A stretch of DNA of 64,000 nt, taken from Pseudomonadaceae bacterium SI-3 (GTDB lineage: Bacteria > Pseudomonadota > Gammaproteobacteria > Pseudomonadales > Pseudomonadaceae). The stretch's first letter is position 1. Each line of letters starts with the position of its first letter. Positions 7,157 through 16,212 of this stretch are shown one piece after another. Made by a program: the position numbers and the translations under genes. The notes beneath the pieces were generated by a model. It ran no database searches, had not been told where the DNA came from, and saw only the letters and a program-made list of their open reading frames with translations. The stretch covers positions 4,278,001 to 4,342,000 of the forward strand of contig CP026511.1 in NCBI GenBank assembly GCA_004010935.1, written 5' to 3'.

Positions 7157-9367
7157 CTAGGCCGACACCGCCAACTGCCAAAGCCCATCGACGCAATGGT
7201 CATGAGCGAAGCGTTGTCGCAGCGCGTCGGCCAACAGGGGTCGGCTGAATAGATAACCCTGGGCGTACTCGCAGCATTCGGCCTCGAGGAAGGCTAGATG
7301 GCTCGCCTCTTCGACGCCCTCGGCGACTACCGTCAGACCGAGGCTCTGACCCAACCCGATGATGGCCCGGCTGATCACGGCGGCATCCGCATCTTCCGCC
7401 ACCCCTGCAATGAAACTGCGGTCGACCTTGAGAATGTGCAGGGGAAACTGTTTCAGATAGCCGAGCGAGCAGTAGCCAGTACCGAAATCATCCAGCGCCA
7501 GCCGCACACCGAGGTCGGCGATTTCCTGCAGGGTCATCAGCACCGCGTCGCTGTGCTGCATCAGCAGGGTCTCGGTGATCTCCAGTACCAGGCTCGAAGC
7601 GGGCAGCTGCGTCTCGCCAAGAATGGCGATGAGACGGTGGATGAAGTCGGCCTGCTGCAGCTGCCGAATCGACAAGTTCACCGAGCAGTAGAGCTGCGCC
7701 TGACCGGCCTGCTGCCAGCGTCGCACCTGCGTACAGGCCTCTCGCAACACCCACTCGCCGACCCGGACGATTTCCCGCGACTCCTCGAGTATCGGGATGA
7801 ACTCCTGAGGCCCGACCGAGCGCCCGTCATGCTGCCAGCGCAACAGTGCCTCAACCCCAGCCAGATGGGCTTGCCCATCAACCAGACGGCATATCGGTTG
7901 GTAACAGAGGCTGAACTCGTTACGTTCCAGGGCTTGCGCCAAATTGCTTTCCAGCTCCAGTTGACGCTGCGCCGTGCTTTGCAGCCCTTCGCAGTACAAG
8001 GCGAACTGGTTCTTGCCGGCGTTCTTGGCGCGGTACAGCGCCAGATCGGCGGCTTGCAATGCATCTAGCGGTTTGCCGTCACGCTGTAATGGAGCGATAC
8101 CGATGCTGGCACTGAGCGAAAGTGTTCGCTCAGCCAGCTGCAAGGGCGCCCGTAGCGTGTTGAGCATGCGCTGCGCGACGCGCTCCGCGTCGCTGGCGCA
8201 CGCAAGGTCGCCCAGCAACGCCACGAACTCATCGCCCCCGAAACGGGCAAGGTGATCACCGGGGCGCAGGCAAGCGGAGAGACGTCGAGCAACCTCCACC
8301 AGGACCTGATCGCCGACACGGTGACCAAGGCTGTCATTGATCAGCTTGAAACGATCGACATCGACGAATAACAGCGCCGAGTCCCGTACCCCGCCCCGCT
8401 GCTGCGCGGCCTTGAGGAGCTCATCCATATGCAGACGATTCGCTAGCCCGGTGAGCGGATCGTGACGGGCCGCGTGGTGCAGACAACTTTCGGCGATCTT
8501 GCGCGCGCTGATGTTGGTTTGCGAGCCGGCCATGCGCCGCCCGCTGCGTTCGCAATGCTCGACCACGCCGCGCACCTGCACCCAGAGGTATTCGCCGTAG
8601 TGGGTTTGAATGCGGTACTCATGGTTCAACGATGCCGTGCGACCAGCCAGATGCGCGGAAATGGCTTCGCGCAATCCCGCCAGATCATCCGGATGGACCC
8701 GATTGAACCAGCTGTCGCTGGTGTATCCGGGCTCGGCGGAAAGGCCCAGCATGGCCATCCAGCGTTCGGAGAGATAGAGCTGGTCGGCATCGATGTGCCA
8801 GTCCCAGATGCCATCCTCGGTGCCCCTCATGGCACGGGCCAACCGCGCTTCACTGTCTTCCAGGGCCTGACGCTGCGCCACCGTGTAGGTGTCGATCGCA
8901 AGAATCATGTCGAAGAACACCGCCTTGAGCAGGCTGTCGAACACGCCATAGCCCGGCGCATCACCCACCAGCTCCGCCAGCATGTCGCCGAGGTACAGGC
9001 GATAGGCGCCGAGATACCACTCCAGGTCGACGCCCACACGCTGATGCACCAGCCCGACCAACAGACGATCCGTTACATAGCTACGGTCGTATGGGCCATT
9101 CCACAACCGTTCGTAATAATTTCGCTGGCTATGCTTGAGTCGTACCAGCCGCTGGGGGTCGGTAAGCAGCGCCGTCGGAACCTCGAAGGCGGCCATGTGG
9201 GTATAGAGGCGCTCAATGAACCTGGCATGCGCATCGTCCACATCGGCGGCGGCACTGTTCAACCGTGCGCCATCGCTTGACTGCCACTCTAGAAAGCGCA
9301 TGCGCGTACGGATCGCATCAGGCCCGAGACCAATCCGCTTCAGCAATTCCTTTAGCTCGTCTTCCAT
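7157..9367 (-). CDS. Globin-coupled sensor with PAS, GGDEF and EAL domains
   Basis: This 736-residue protein combines a protoglobin haem domain (about residues 5-155; proximal histidine His108 in 'GLVHQRVGV' followed by 'WYLGAY'), a PAS domain with PAC tail (about 165-290), a GGDEF domain with intact GGDEF near residue 376 in 'ARFGGDEFVALLG', and an EAL domain with 'GVEALLRW' near 506 and 'LDDFGTGYCSL' near 629. Both catalytic signatures look intact, so it may make and degrade cyclic-di-GMP under control of O2 or another gas at the haem. DosC is a relative with a globin plus GGDEF. The ATG at 9367 is chosen over one 25 codons upstream because AGGTGG precedes it and the globin domain starts there. 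An Anr/Dnr-like box lies about 120 bp upstream. Confidence 0.88.
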   Translation of the reverse strand: MEDELKELLKRIGLGPDAIRTRMRFLEWQSSDGARLNSAAADVDDAHARFIERLYTHMAAFEVPTALLTDPQRLVRLKHSQRNYYERLWNGPYDRSYVTDRLLVGLVHQRVGVDLEWYLGAYRLYLGDMLAELVGDAPGYGVFDSLLKAVFFDMILAIDTYTVAQRQALEDSEARLARAMRGTEDGIWDWHIDADQLYLSERWMAMLGLSAEPGYTSDSWFNRVHPDDLAGLREAISAHLAGRTASLNHEYRIQTHYGEYLWVQVRGVVEHCERSGRRMAGSQTNISARKIAESCLHHAARHDPLTGLANRLHMDELLKAAQQRGGVRDSALLFVDVDRFKLINDSLGHRVGDQVLVEVARRLSACLRPGDHLARFGGDEFVALLGDLACASDAERVAQRMLNTLRAPLQLAERTLSLSASIGIAPLQRDGKPLDALQAADLALYRAKNAGKNQFALYCEGLQSTAQRQLELESNLAQALERNEFSLCYQPICRLVDGQAHLAGVEALLRWQHDGRSVGPQEFIPILEESREIVRVGEWVLREACTQVRRWQQAGQAQLYCSVNLSIRQLQQADFIHRLIAILGETQLPASSLVLEITETLLMQHSDAVLMTLQEIADLGVRLALDDFGTGYCSLGYLKQFPLHILKVDRSFIAGVAEDADAAVISRAIIGLGQSLGLTVVAEGVEEASHLAFLEAECCEYAQGYLFSRPLLADALRQRFAHDHCVDGLWQLAVSA

Positions 9368-9487
9368 CCGCCACCTACCCTGAAGCCGCCAAGCGTGGCT
9401 CCTTTCGTTTGACCCGCTACGAGCAGGCAATACCGCCACCAAGTAGCACTAGGCCATCAAGCCTGACAGTAGCGTTGAGCAGGGATG

Positions 9488-9501
9488 TTGATGTAGATCA
9501 G
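9488..9501 (-). promoter_or_regulatory. Putative Anr/Dnr (FNR-type) box
   Basis: TTGAT-GTAG-ATCAG differs from the palindromic consensus TTGAT-N4-ATCAA at only one of ten conserved positions. It lies about 120 bp upstream of the globin-coupled GGDEF-EAL start and downstream of the hemerythrin gene, so the GGDEF-EAL gene is the likely target. I could not place a convincing -10 at the usual distance, so this is a candidate only. Confidence 0.4.
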
Positions 9502-9545
9502 CGAGGCGCCGAGCGAAGCCTAGTGCTTTCGTAGGCCCGGATAGA

Positions 9546-9564
9546 CCGGGGCATTGCGCCCCGG
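9546..9564 (-). terminator. Hairpin after the hemerythrin gene
   Basis: CCGGGGC (9546-9552) and GCCCCGG (9558-9564) form a 7-bp GC stem with a 5-nt loop, 10 nt beyond the hemerythrin stop. There is no T-tract, so termination is a weak inference. Confidence 0.4.
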
Positions 9565-9574
9565 CATCGTTCAA

Positions 9575-10048
9575 TCAAGCTGCCTGTTTGGCAGCAAATT
9601 CTTTCTTCAGGCGGGTCTTGAGCGCTTCCATCTGCTGCCCCATCTCGTTCAGCTTGTCTTCGCTGAACAGTTCACGCGCAGAAGGAAACATCTCGGACTC
9701 TTCTTCCTCGATGTGATGCTCGAGCAGTTCCTTGCACACTTTCACGCGCCCGGAGAATTCGAGCGTCGACGGGTCAGTTGCCTTGAGGTCAGGCAATACC
9801 AGCGAATCGACCGCACGGTGCTCCTCCTTGGCCTCGTGATACATGGTCTTTTCCTCTTTTCCGCCTGCTTCCTTGAAGGCTGGATAGAGAATCTGTTCTT
9901 CCAGCTGGGTATGGATCGACACCTCCATCTCCAGCTTTTGCAGCAACTCGGTACGGGTCTTGACCGCACGCTCGGTGGTATCGGTGAGGCGCGTCAGGAT
10001 GTCTTTGACTTTCTCGTGGTCGTCAATCAACAGGTCGATGGCATTCAT
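9575..10048 (-). CDS. Hemerythrin HHE-domain protein
   Basis: The 157-residue protein shows the hemerythrin iron ligands: 'DDHEKVKDIL' at the N-terminus, 'HTQLEEQILYPAF', 'HEAKEEHRAV' and 'HHIEEEESEMFPSA'. Such single-domain cytosolic hemerythrins bind a di-iron centre that reacts with O2, NO or peroxide. Two in-frame ATGs lie 6 nt apart. GAGGA sits 7 nt before the second one and abuts the first, so I take 10048 as the start. It lies next to the haem-sensing GGDEF-EAL gene, so two gas-binding proteins are neighbours, though each probably has its own promoter. The family also includes Fe-S repair proteins, which this one does not specifically resemble. Confidence 0.85.
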   Translation of the reverse strand: MNAIDLLIDDHEKVKDILTRLTDTTERAVKTRTELLQKLEMEVSIHTQLEEQILYPAFKEAGGKEEKTMYHEAKEEHRAVDSLVLPDLKATDPSTLEFSGRVKVCKELLEHHIEEEESEMFPSARELFSEDKLNEMGQQMEALKTRLKKEFAAKQAA

Positions 10049-10126
10049 GGACATTTCCTCGATCAGGTTTGTGCTGCATTCAGACTCTTCGGTCCGATCG
10101 TCAGCATGGGGGAGACTTGTTTGAGA

Positions 10127-10158
10127 ACGGCAGGCCTATGGCAGTGCAGGCCTGCCGT
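10127..10158 (-). terminator. Hairpin after the DUF3509 gene
   Basis: ACGGCAGGCCT (10127-10137) and AGGCCTGCCGT (10148-10158) form a perfect 11-bp stem with a 10-nt loop, a few bases past the DUF3509-type stop codon on the minus strand. No strong T-tract follows. Confidence 0.5.
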
Positions 10159-10163
10159 AGGTC

Positions 10164-10442
10164 TCAGGCGTACTCGTAGGTAGGTAACCCGGTGCGGCTC
10201 TGGCTCTGCAAGCGGGCAATGGCCGGCGACATTCCCGCTTCCAATGCGAGATCACGGCGGACCGAGCTGATGACCCATTCCAGCTGAATGTCGGTCTGGG
10301 TCTGGCCTTTGGACAGGGCCCGCTTGATGACATCCCTATCATCATTACGAAGTGTTAGCAGAAGCCCACCATCCGGACGGGGTGCGGTGATGACTTCGAA
10401 CTCAGGAAACGCGGCAGAGAGAACTTTTTCAGCGGCAATCAT
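10164..10442 (-). CDS. DUF3509-family small protein, 92 aa
   Basis: This short soluble protein has alternating strands and helices and no signal peptide: 'FEVITAPRPDGGLLLTLRN', then 'RDVIKRALSKGQ', then 'EWVISSVRRDLALEAG'. It resembles the DUF3509 proteins conserved in Pseudomonas, which have no assigned function. GGAG lies about 9 nt before the ATG. The gene is flanked by a terminator-like hairpin downstream and about 200 bp of non-coding DNA upstream. That upstream stretch holds one inverted repeat, GCGTTTTG/CAAAACGC (10550-10573), and nothing else I can assign. Confidence 0.6.
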   Translation of the reverse strand: MIAAEKVLSAAFPEFEVITAPRPDGGLLLTLRNDDRDVIKRALSKGQTQTDIQLEWVISSVRRDLALEAGMSPAIARLQSQSRTGLPTYEYA

Positions 10443-10643
10443 TATTGTGTACTCCGGTTATGTTCCAGCGTACCTAGCTAGAGCATCGATCATGCCAACC
10501 GGTCGACCACAAAAATCCGCATCATTTCAGTGACTTGCATCACATAATAGCGTTTTGTACACATGCAAAACGCATGACGGTTACGCTTACGGCATGCATT
10601 CTGCGTTGCTGAAGAACAAAAATCGAAGTTCGCTGTCTTGCGC

Positions 10644-11264
10644 TCAAGCCCTGCGCCAGACGCTTGCAAGCCACGGCTGTTGCTCGCGCGGCAACCCTGA
10701 CGGGCGATAGTAATGCTCCAATTCAGTGAACCCGACGGACTGCAGTAAGCGCTGCCAAGTCGGCCAGTCGTACCAGGTGCCGTAGCGAGCGCCACTCCAG
10801 CCTTCCTGATTGTCGCCACGTGGATTTGAGCAAAACAGCACGCCGGACGGACGCAGCGCCTCGCGCAGCTTCGACAAGACATGAGTGATTTCGCTGCTTG
10901 GCAGATGAAAAAGCACGGCATTGGCAAAGATGCCGTCAAAGGTTCCGCTCGGCAGATCCAGCTCCAGAAAGTTCTGGTGCAGCACCTCGCAGCCGGTGTC
11001 GGCACGTGCCATCCGGACAAAGGGCTCGGCTCCATCGACGCCAACGGCAATATGCCCCCGCTCGGTGAATGCCTTGAGGTCCCGCCCGGGCCCGCAGCCA
11101 AGATCGAGAATGCGCAGCGGCGGCTCACCATGGATATGCCGCAGCAAGGCGTCGATGTTCTGGCTGACGTCGTGGTCTCGGGTGCCCTCGCGAAACGCTT
11201 CGGCGTTGGTACGGTAATCGTCCAACGTCAGTTCTGAAATGGCACGATGATTTTCGTCAGGCAT
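10644..11264 (-). CDS. Class I SAM-dependent methyltransferase
   Basis: The 206-residue protein has a complete Rossmann methyltransferase fold: motif I 'LRILDLGCGPGRDLKAF' near residues 50-66, 'VGVDGAEPFVRMAR', an acidic motif around 'DGIFANAVLFHLP', and 'LREALRPSGVLFCSNP'. The substrate cannot be read from the sequence. The small size and the 'DLGCGPGRD' form are shared with many small-molecule and tellurite/thiopurine-like methyltransferases. The ATG at 11264 ('MPDENHR') is preferred over one 20 codons upstream because GGAG precedes it and the extension is unlike the family. Neighbours suggest no pathway. Confidence 0.75.
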   Translation of the reverse strand: MPDENHRAISELTLDDYRTNAEAFREGTRDHDVSQNIDALLRHIHGEPPLRILDLGCGPGRDLKAFTERGHIAVGVDGAEPFVRMARADTGCEVLHQNFLELDLPSGTFDGIFANAVLFHLPSSEITHVLSKLREALRPSGVLFCSNPRGDNQEGWSGARYGTWYDWPTWQRLLQSVGFTELEHYYRPSGLPREQQPWLASVWRRA

Positions 11265-11481
11265 GAGCGAGCTCCGGTGATGAAGAGGCGAGCCTAACGG
11301 CACGATTGTCGATTGCCAACGCATGTGAAACCGCAGAAACCGCGTAAATGCACAGCAAAGCAGTTGACGGATAGCTGCACATCGCTGAACTTGCTGTACG
11401 GCGCTGGCTCCAACGCTGATTCGCGTGAATTAATACCCCTACGCCGCCCTATGTTCATGAAACACATCGAGAATTGCTCCG

Positions 11482-11889
11482 ATGAGCCAAGCACCCGATA
11501 AAGTCGTTCTACTCGTCGAGGACGAACCTCACATTCTTGCCCTGCTGTCTGATTACCTCGCAGGCGAAGGCTATAAGGTATTGGAGGCGGCAGGCGCGCC
11601 GCAGGCCTTCGAGATCCTGGCGACAAAGCCGCAACTTGATTTGCTGGTGACTGACTTCCGTCTTCCTGGCGGCGTGTCCGGGGTGATGATCGCCGAACCT
11701 GCACTGAAGCTGCGCCCTGACCTCAAGGTCATCTTCATCAGCGGCTACCCAATCGAAATCTACGAATCGGGCAGCGACATCGCGCGCTCCGCACCGATTC
11801 TGGCCAAGCCTTTCTCGCTAGACACCTTGCGCAGCCAGATCCAGCAGCTATTGGCCGAACCGCGCCCCTCTGATTTAGCCCCCTCATAA
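11482..11889 (+). CDS. Single-domain response regulator receiver protein
   Basis: The 135 residues form one receiver domain: acidic pocket 'VEDEP' near 14-18, phospho-acceptor Asp in 'LLVTDFRLPGG' near 57, conserved Ser in 'VIFISGYP', and Lys in 'ILAKPFS'. There is no output domain. The 'GYP' and 'KPF' forms are typical of receivers fused to or partnered with hybrid sensor kinases. No kinase gene is adjacent, so its partner is unknown. It converges on fba, and a strong hairpin separates them. Confidence 0.85.
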   Translation: MSQAPDKVVLLVEDEPHILALLSDYLAGEGYKVLEAAGAPQAFEILATKPQLDLLVTDFRLPGGVSGVMIAEPALKLRPDLKVIFISGYPIEIYESGSDIARSAPILAKPFSLDTLRSQIQQLLAEPRPSDLAPS

Positions 11890-11893
11890 CGCA

Positions 11894-11918
11894 ACGAGCC
11901 CGCACTAGGCGGGCTCGT
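11894..11918. terminator. Shared hairpin between convergent receiver gene and fba
   Basis: ACGAGCCCGC and GCGGGCTCGT form a perfect 10-bp stem with a 5-nt loop. It begins 5 nt after the receiver stop codon and 15 nt past the fba stop on the other strand. T-tracts are weak on both sides, but its position fits a bidirectional terminator. Confidence 0.65.
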
Positions 11919-11933
11919 CATCAACGCTTCGAC

Positions 11934-12998
11934 TCAGTTGACCTTGGGGTCGAGTTCGCCGCGCGCATAACGCTCGAACATGGCGTCCAGAGAGATCGGC
12001 TTGATCTTCGAGGCGTTGCCGGCGGTGCCGAAGGCTTCGTAGCGCGCGATGCAGACATCACGCATGGCCGTTACGGTCTTGGCCAAGTACTTGCGCGGGT
12101 CGAATTCGCTGGGGTTCTTCGCCATGAATTCGCGGATCGCACCGGTGGATGCCAGACGCAGATCGGTGTCGATGTTGACCTTGCGAACGCCGTACTTGAT
12201 GCCTTCGACGATTTCCTCGACCGGCACGCCGTAGGTTTCCTTGATGTCACCACCGTACTCGTTGATGATTTTCAGCCATTCCTGCGGGACCGAGGAGGAG
12301 CCATGCATTACCAGATGGGTATCCGGGATGCGCTGGTGGATCTCCTTGATGCGCTGGATCGACAGGGTGTCACCGGTTGGCGGCTTGGTGAACTTGTAGG
12401 CGCCGTGGCTGGTGCCGATGGCGATGGCCAGGGCATCGACCTTGGTCTTGGCAACAAAGTCAGCGGCTTCTTCCGGATCGGTCAGCAGCTGGCTGTGATC
12501 CAGGGTGCCTTCGGCACCGACGCCGTCTTCCTCACCAGCCATGCCGGTTTCCAGCGAGCCCAGGCATCCCAGCTCACCTTCCACCGACACGCCACAGGCG
12601 TGGGCGAAGGCGACGGTCTGCTGAGTGACGCGGACGTTGTATTCGTAATCGGACGGCGTCTTGCCGTCTTCACGCAGCGAGCCGTCCATCATGACTGAGC
12701 TGAAGCCCAGCTGGATGGAGCGCTGGCAGATGTCAGGGCTGGTGCCGTGATCCTGGTGCATGACCACCGGGATATGTGGGAATTCTTCTACCGCCGCGAG
12801 GATCAGGTGACGCAGAAACGGCGCGCCTGCGTACTTACGAGCACCGGCCGAAGCCTGGACGATCACCGGGGAGTCGGTCTTGTCGGCCGCTTCCATGATG
12901 GCTCGCATCTGCTCGAGGTTGTTTACGTTGAAGGCCGGCACGCCGTAGCCGAATTCGGCGGCGTGGTCGAGCATCTGGCGCATGCTGATGAGTGCCAT
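11934..12998 (-). CDS. fba: Class II fructose-bisphosphate aldolase
   Basis: The 354-residue enzyme cleaves fructose-1,6-bisphosphate to DHAP and glyceraldehyde-3-phosphate, or runs in reverse during gluconeogenesis, the main use in Pseudomonas. Class II features are clear: '[12 protein letters not shown]' with catalytic Asp and Zn-binding His, '[10 protein letters not shown]', the glutamate-rich '[12 protein letters not shown]', '[10 protein letters not shown]' and '[10 protein letters not shown]' with further metal ligands, and '[11 protein letters not shown]'. This is the longer CbbA-type class II form with insertions at '[12 protein letters not shown]'. AAGGAA lies 5 nt before the ATG. 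It is the last gene of the tkt-epd-pgk-fba block on this strand. Confidence 0.96.
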   Translation of the reverse strand: MALISMRQMLDHAAEFGYGVPAFNVNNLEQMRAIMEAADKTDSPVIVQASAGARKYAGAPFLRHLILAAVEEFPHIPVVMHQDHGTSPDICQRSIQLGFSSVMMDGSLREDGKTPSDYEYNVRVTQQTVAFAHACGVSVEGELGCLGSLETGMAGEEDGVGAEGTLDHSQLLTDPEEAADFVAKTKVDALAIAIGTSHGAYKFTKPPTGDTLSIQRIKEIHQRIPDTHLVMHGSSSVPQEWLKIINEYGGDIKETYGVPVEEIVEGIKYGVRKVNIDTDLRLASTGAIREFMAKNPSEFDPRKYLAKTVTAMRDVCIARYEAFGTAGNASKIKPISLDAMFERYARGELDPKVN

Positions 12999-13166
12999 GT
13001 TTTCCTTTCTCCCGGTTAGGGTCGTTTAATCATGTAAAGCCTGCCGCAGGGGCCGGCGCTGTTCAAGCACCGCGCGGTATGGCGCGGCATTGTAGTGGTG
13101 GACGGCTCAAAAGCCATCAGGCCCGGCGAAAACGCCGCAAAACAGGGAAATCGCCCGCCTTTTCGA

Positions 13167-13499
13167 TCAGATGTTGATCAACGACGCGCTGCAACCATGG
13201 GCAAGCAGCTTGTCATCAGCCAGGCGATAGACCAGCGCGCCTGTGCCCTTGTCGTGGAAGGCCACAACGCCATCGCTATAGAAAGCACCACGGGTCACGG
13301 GTTCCTTGCGCAACCTATGGACTTGCTGACTGTCGCCGATTTTCAGCTCCACCCTCTGGCGGCTTTCATCAGCATAGCGCCAGGCAATGTTCTGCGTGCT
13401 CTTGCACTTCCAGCCTACGAAGGGTGCGTCCGGGCCGGATTGCCAGTGGCCGCACCCGGCAAGGAGCAATGCAGCAATCGAAATGAGCAGGCGTTTCAT
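13167..13499 (-). CDS. MliC-like lipoprotein (putative lysozyme inhibitor)
   Basis: This 110-residue protein starts 'MKRLLISIAALLLAGCGHW', with lipobox LAGC at 13-16. The mature part carries the pattern of the MliC/PliC fold: 'FVGWKCKSTQNIAWRYAD', a beta-rich middle, 'SDGVVAFHDKGTGALVY' and a late Cys in 'AHGCSASL' that could pair with the first. MliC proteins inhibit C-type lysozymes from the periplasmic face of the outer membrane. The key loop differs from the usual SASGARY form, so inhibition is an inference from fold. It lies in the gap between pgk and fba, where P. aeruginosa also has two small genes. Confidence 0.6.
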   Translation of the reverse strand: MKRLLISIAALLLAGCGHWQSGPDAPFVGWKCKSTQNIAWRYADESRQRVELKIGDSQQVHRLRKEPVTRGAFYSDGVVAFHDKGTGALVYRLADDKLLAHGCSASLINI

Positions 13500-13516
13500 C
13501 GGTTCTCCTAGCGGGC

Positions 13517-13711
13517 TCAGGAACAGTCCTGGACGTCGGCAGCGGTGCCTGCAGTCGGGTCGCCAGTGCTCTGCATCTCAATGCGCTGATCGTTCTGTGC
13601 AGTCGGGCTTTGTACCGGAGGCGGGTCGATCACTTCACAGAGCGAGTCTGGTGAACCTCCGGCACAACCGGCCAGGCCAAGACAGCAAACAGCTATTGCG
13701 GCGTAACGCAT
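13517..13711 (-). CDS. Small lipoprotein, 64 aa
   Basis: The ATG at 13711 is preceded by GGAG at 7 nt. A short signal, 'MRYAAIAVCCLGLAGCAGG', contains the lipobox LAGC. The mature part is about 48 residues, polar, with two Cys besides the lipidated one ('SLCEVIDPPP' and the terminal 'QDCS'). A 31-codon upstream extension has no signal features and is rejected. No known family is recognised. It is tandem with the MliC-like gene (17-bp gap), which suggests co-transcription. Confidence 0.65.
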   Translation of the reverse strand: MRYAAIAVCCLGLAGCAGGSPDSLCEVIDPPPVQSPTAQNDQRIEMQSTGDPTAGTAADVQDCS

Positions 13712-13812
13712 GGTGAGTCTCCATTCCTCGTCTGGACAGAACAGAGACAGCAACCAGTCGCAGGGGTTGCCTTTGCCGTTACGCTTGTAACGACAAAAGG
13801 CCATCAGCCGTT

Positions 13813-14973
13813 TTACTTTGCACGCTGCTCCAGCACTTCCACAGCAGGCAGAACCTTACCTTCGACGAATTCGAGGAAAGCACCGCCGCCGGTAGAAATG
13901 TAGGAAATCTTTTCGCTCACGCCATACTTATCGATAGCCGCCAGCGTGTCGCCGCCGCCAGCGATAGAGAATGCCGGGCTTTGCGCGATGGCCTGAGCCA
14001 GCACCTTGGTGCCGTTGCCAAACTGATCGAACTCGAACACACCGACCGGGCCGTTCCAGAGGATGGTCTTCGACGACTTCAGCAGTTCGGCGAAATTGGC
14101 TGCGGTCTGCGGGCCGATGTCCAAAATCATGTCGTCTTCGGCGACGTCCGCGACTGCCTTGACGGTCGCTTCAGCATCTTCAGCGAAAGCCTTGGCCACG
14201 ACCACATCGACCGGCAGCGGCACGCTGACCTTGGCGGCGATGGCCTTGGCAGTGTCGACCAGATCAGCTTCGTACAACGACTTGCCCACCGGGAAACCGG
14301 CCGCAGCGAGGAAGGTGTTAGCGATACCACCGCCGACGATCAGCTGGTTGCAGACCTGGCTCAGGCTGTTGAGCACGTCCAGCTTGGTGGAGACTTTGGA
14401 GCCGGCGACAATGGCTGCCATCGGCTGAGCGGGGCTCTTCAGCGCTTTGCCCAGGGCATCCAGCTCGGCTGCGAGCAGCGGACCGGCACAGGCCACCTTG
14501 GCGAATTTGGCCACACCGTGGGTCGAACCCTGGGCGCGGTGCGCAGTGCCGAAGGCGTCCATGACGAACACATCGCACAGCGCCGCGTACTGCTGCGCCA
14601 GCTCGTCGGTGTTCTTCTTTTCACCCTTGTTGAAACGCACGTTCTCCAGCAGCACCAGCTCACCCGCCTGCACCTGGACGCCGTTCAGGTAATCCTTGAC
14701 CAGCGGGACTTCGCGATCTAGCGCCTTGCTCAGGTAATCAGCGACCGGCTTGAGGCTGTCTTCCTCGCTGTAGACGCCCTCTTCCGGACGACCCAGGTGT
14801 GAGCAGACCATCACCGCTGCGCCCTTTTCCAGTGCCAGCTTAATGGTTGGCAGCGAAGCGAGGATGCGCGCATCGCTTTTAACCGCGCCATCCTTCACCG
14901 GCACGTTGAGATCCTCCCGGATCAGCACGCGCTTACCCTGGAGGTCGAGGTCGGTCATCTTCAAAACGGTCAT
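13813..14973 (-). CDS. pgk: Phosphoglycerate kinase
   Basis: The 386-residue enzyme transfers phosphate between 1,3-bisphosphoglycerate and ADP. Family landmarks are '[10 protein letters not shown]' near residue 20, '[11 protein letters not shown]', '[12 protein letters not shown]', '[15 protein letters not shown]'-type segment, '[15 protein letters not shown]', 'GGGIANTFL' and the nucleotide loop '[11 protein letters not shown]' with '[10 protein letters not shown]' and '[11 protein letters not shown]'. The start at 14973 is supported by AAGGA 7 nt upstream. An in-frame extension of 48 codons reaching into epd is not plausible. It lies 77 bp downstream of epd in the same direction. Confidence 0.96.
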   Translation of the reverse strand: MTVLKMTDLDLQGKRVLIREDLNVPVKDGAVKSDARILASLPTIKLALEKGAAVMVCSHLGRPEEGVYSEEDSLKPVADYLSKALDREVPLVKDYLNGVQVQAGELVLLENVRFNKGEKKNTDELAQQYAALCDVFVMDAFGTAHRAQGSTHGVAKFAKVACAGPLLAAELDALGKALKSPAQPMAAIVAGSKVSTKLDVLNSLSQVCNQLIVGGGIANTFLAAAGFPVGKSLYEADLVDTAKAIAAKVSVPLPVDVVVAKAFAEDAEATVKAVADVAEDDMILDIGPQTAANFAELLKSSKTILWNGPVGVFEFDQFGNGTKVLAQAIAQSPAFSIAGGGDTLAAIDKYGVSEKISYISTGGGAFLEFVEGKVLPAVEVLEQRAK

Positions 14974-15050
14974 GTGATCTTCCTTAAGTTCAAGAACGGC
15001 GATTTTTGTAAGCTGCGGCCGGCCAGGTACAGCCCGCCAGACAGTGACTG

Positions 15051-16097
15051 TTAGGCGCGGTGGGCGACGCGCAAATAATGATCGGCCACGTCGAGCATGC
15101 GGTTGGCAAAACCCCACTCGTTGTCGAACCAGGCCAGCAGGTTCACCAGCCGCGGCCCGGAGGCGCGCGTCAGGCTGCCATCGACGATCGCCGAATGCGG
15201 GTCGTGGTTGAAATCACAGCTGGCGTGGGGCAGCTCGGTATATGCGAGCAGGCCTTTCAACGGGCCGGATAGCGCGGCTTCCCGCAGAATCCGATTGATC
15301 GTCGGCGCATCCGTATCGCGGGAGGTCTGCACGGTGATATCCAGACATGACACGTTCACCGTCGGCACCCGCACGGCTTTGGCCTGAATCCGCCCCGAGA
15401 GTTCCGGCAGCAGGCGTTCGATGCCTTTTGCCAGACCGGTCGACACAGGGATCACCGACTGGAAAGCCGACCGCGTGCGGCGCAGATCATCGTGGTGATA
15501 GGCGTCGATGACCGGCTGATCGTTCATCGCCGAGTGAATCGTGGTGATCGAGACGTAATCGAGCCCGATGGCATCGTTGAGCAGCTGGAGCAGCGGTACG
15601 CCGCAGTTGGTAGTGCAGGACGCGTTGGAGACCAGTCGTTCGGCTCCCGTCAGCTGCTCATGGTTGATGCCCATGACCACCGTCGCATCAACGTCAGCGG
15701 CCCCGCTCATGGGTTGCGAAAACAACACGCGTGGAACACCAGCCGCGAGAAAGCGCTCCCCGCCGGCACGCGTGTTGTAGGCACCGGAACACTCGAGCAC
15801 CAGGTCCACGCCCAGATCGCGCCAATCGACCGCTTCAGGCGTCGACTCGCGCAAGACCTTTACGCAGTGGCCGTTCAGATGCAGGCAATCGCCTTCCACC
15901 GCCACGTCGCCGGGAAAGCGGCCATGGGTAGAGTCGAAACGGGTGAGGTACTCAAGACTGGCCATGTCGGCGAGGTCGTTGAGGGCGACGATCTCGAAAT
16001 CGAAGGCCGCGTTGCGCTCATAGAAGGCTCGCAACACGCAGCGACCAATGCGACCGTAGCCGTTGAGGGCAATGCGGTAGGGGACATTTCGGGGCAT
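15051..16097 (-). CDS. epd: D-erythrose-4-phosphate dehydrogenase
   Basis: This GAPDH-like protein of 348 residues has the NAD fold '[16 protein letters not shown]', catalytic Cys in 'SNASCTTNC' and the Epd-distinctive '[16 protein letters not shown]' (GAPDH normally has a different sequence after the catalytic His). Epd oxidises erythrose-4-phosphate to 4-phosphoerythronate at the start of pyridoxal-5'-phosphate synthesis. The position between tkt, which can supply erythrose-4-phosphate, and pgk is the usual proteobacterial arrangement. A dual role as GAPDH cannot be ruled out by sequence alone. Confidence 0.9.
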   Translation of the reverse strand: MPRNVPYRIALNGYGRIGRCVLRAFYERNAAFDFEIVALNDLADMASLEYLTRFDSTHGRFPGDVAVEGDCLHLNGHCVKVLRESTPEAVDWRDLGVDLVLECSGAYNTRAGGERFLAAGVPRVLFSQPMSGAADVDATVVMGINHEQLTGAERLVSNASCTTNCGVPLLQLLNDAIGLDYVSITTIHSAMNDQPVIDAYHHDDLRRTRSAFQSVIPVSTGLAKGIERLLPELSGRIQAKAVRVPTVNVSCLDITVQTSRDTDAPTINRILREAALSGPLKGLLAYTELPHASCDFNHDPHSAIVDGSLTRASGPRLVNLLAWFDNEWGFANRMLDVADHYLRVAHRA

Positions 16098-16212
16098 TCG
16101 CGGCTCGCCTTATGCGAGCTGGAAGCTGGAAGCTATACACTCGAAGTGGCTCGTGACGCCGCCACCCCGATGTTGAGCCGCCACTTCTCAGCTGCTGTGA
16201 TCTCGCAAACCT

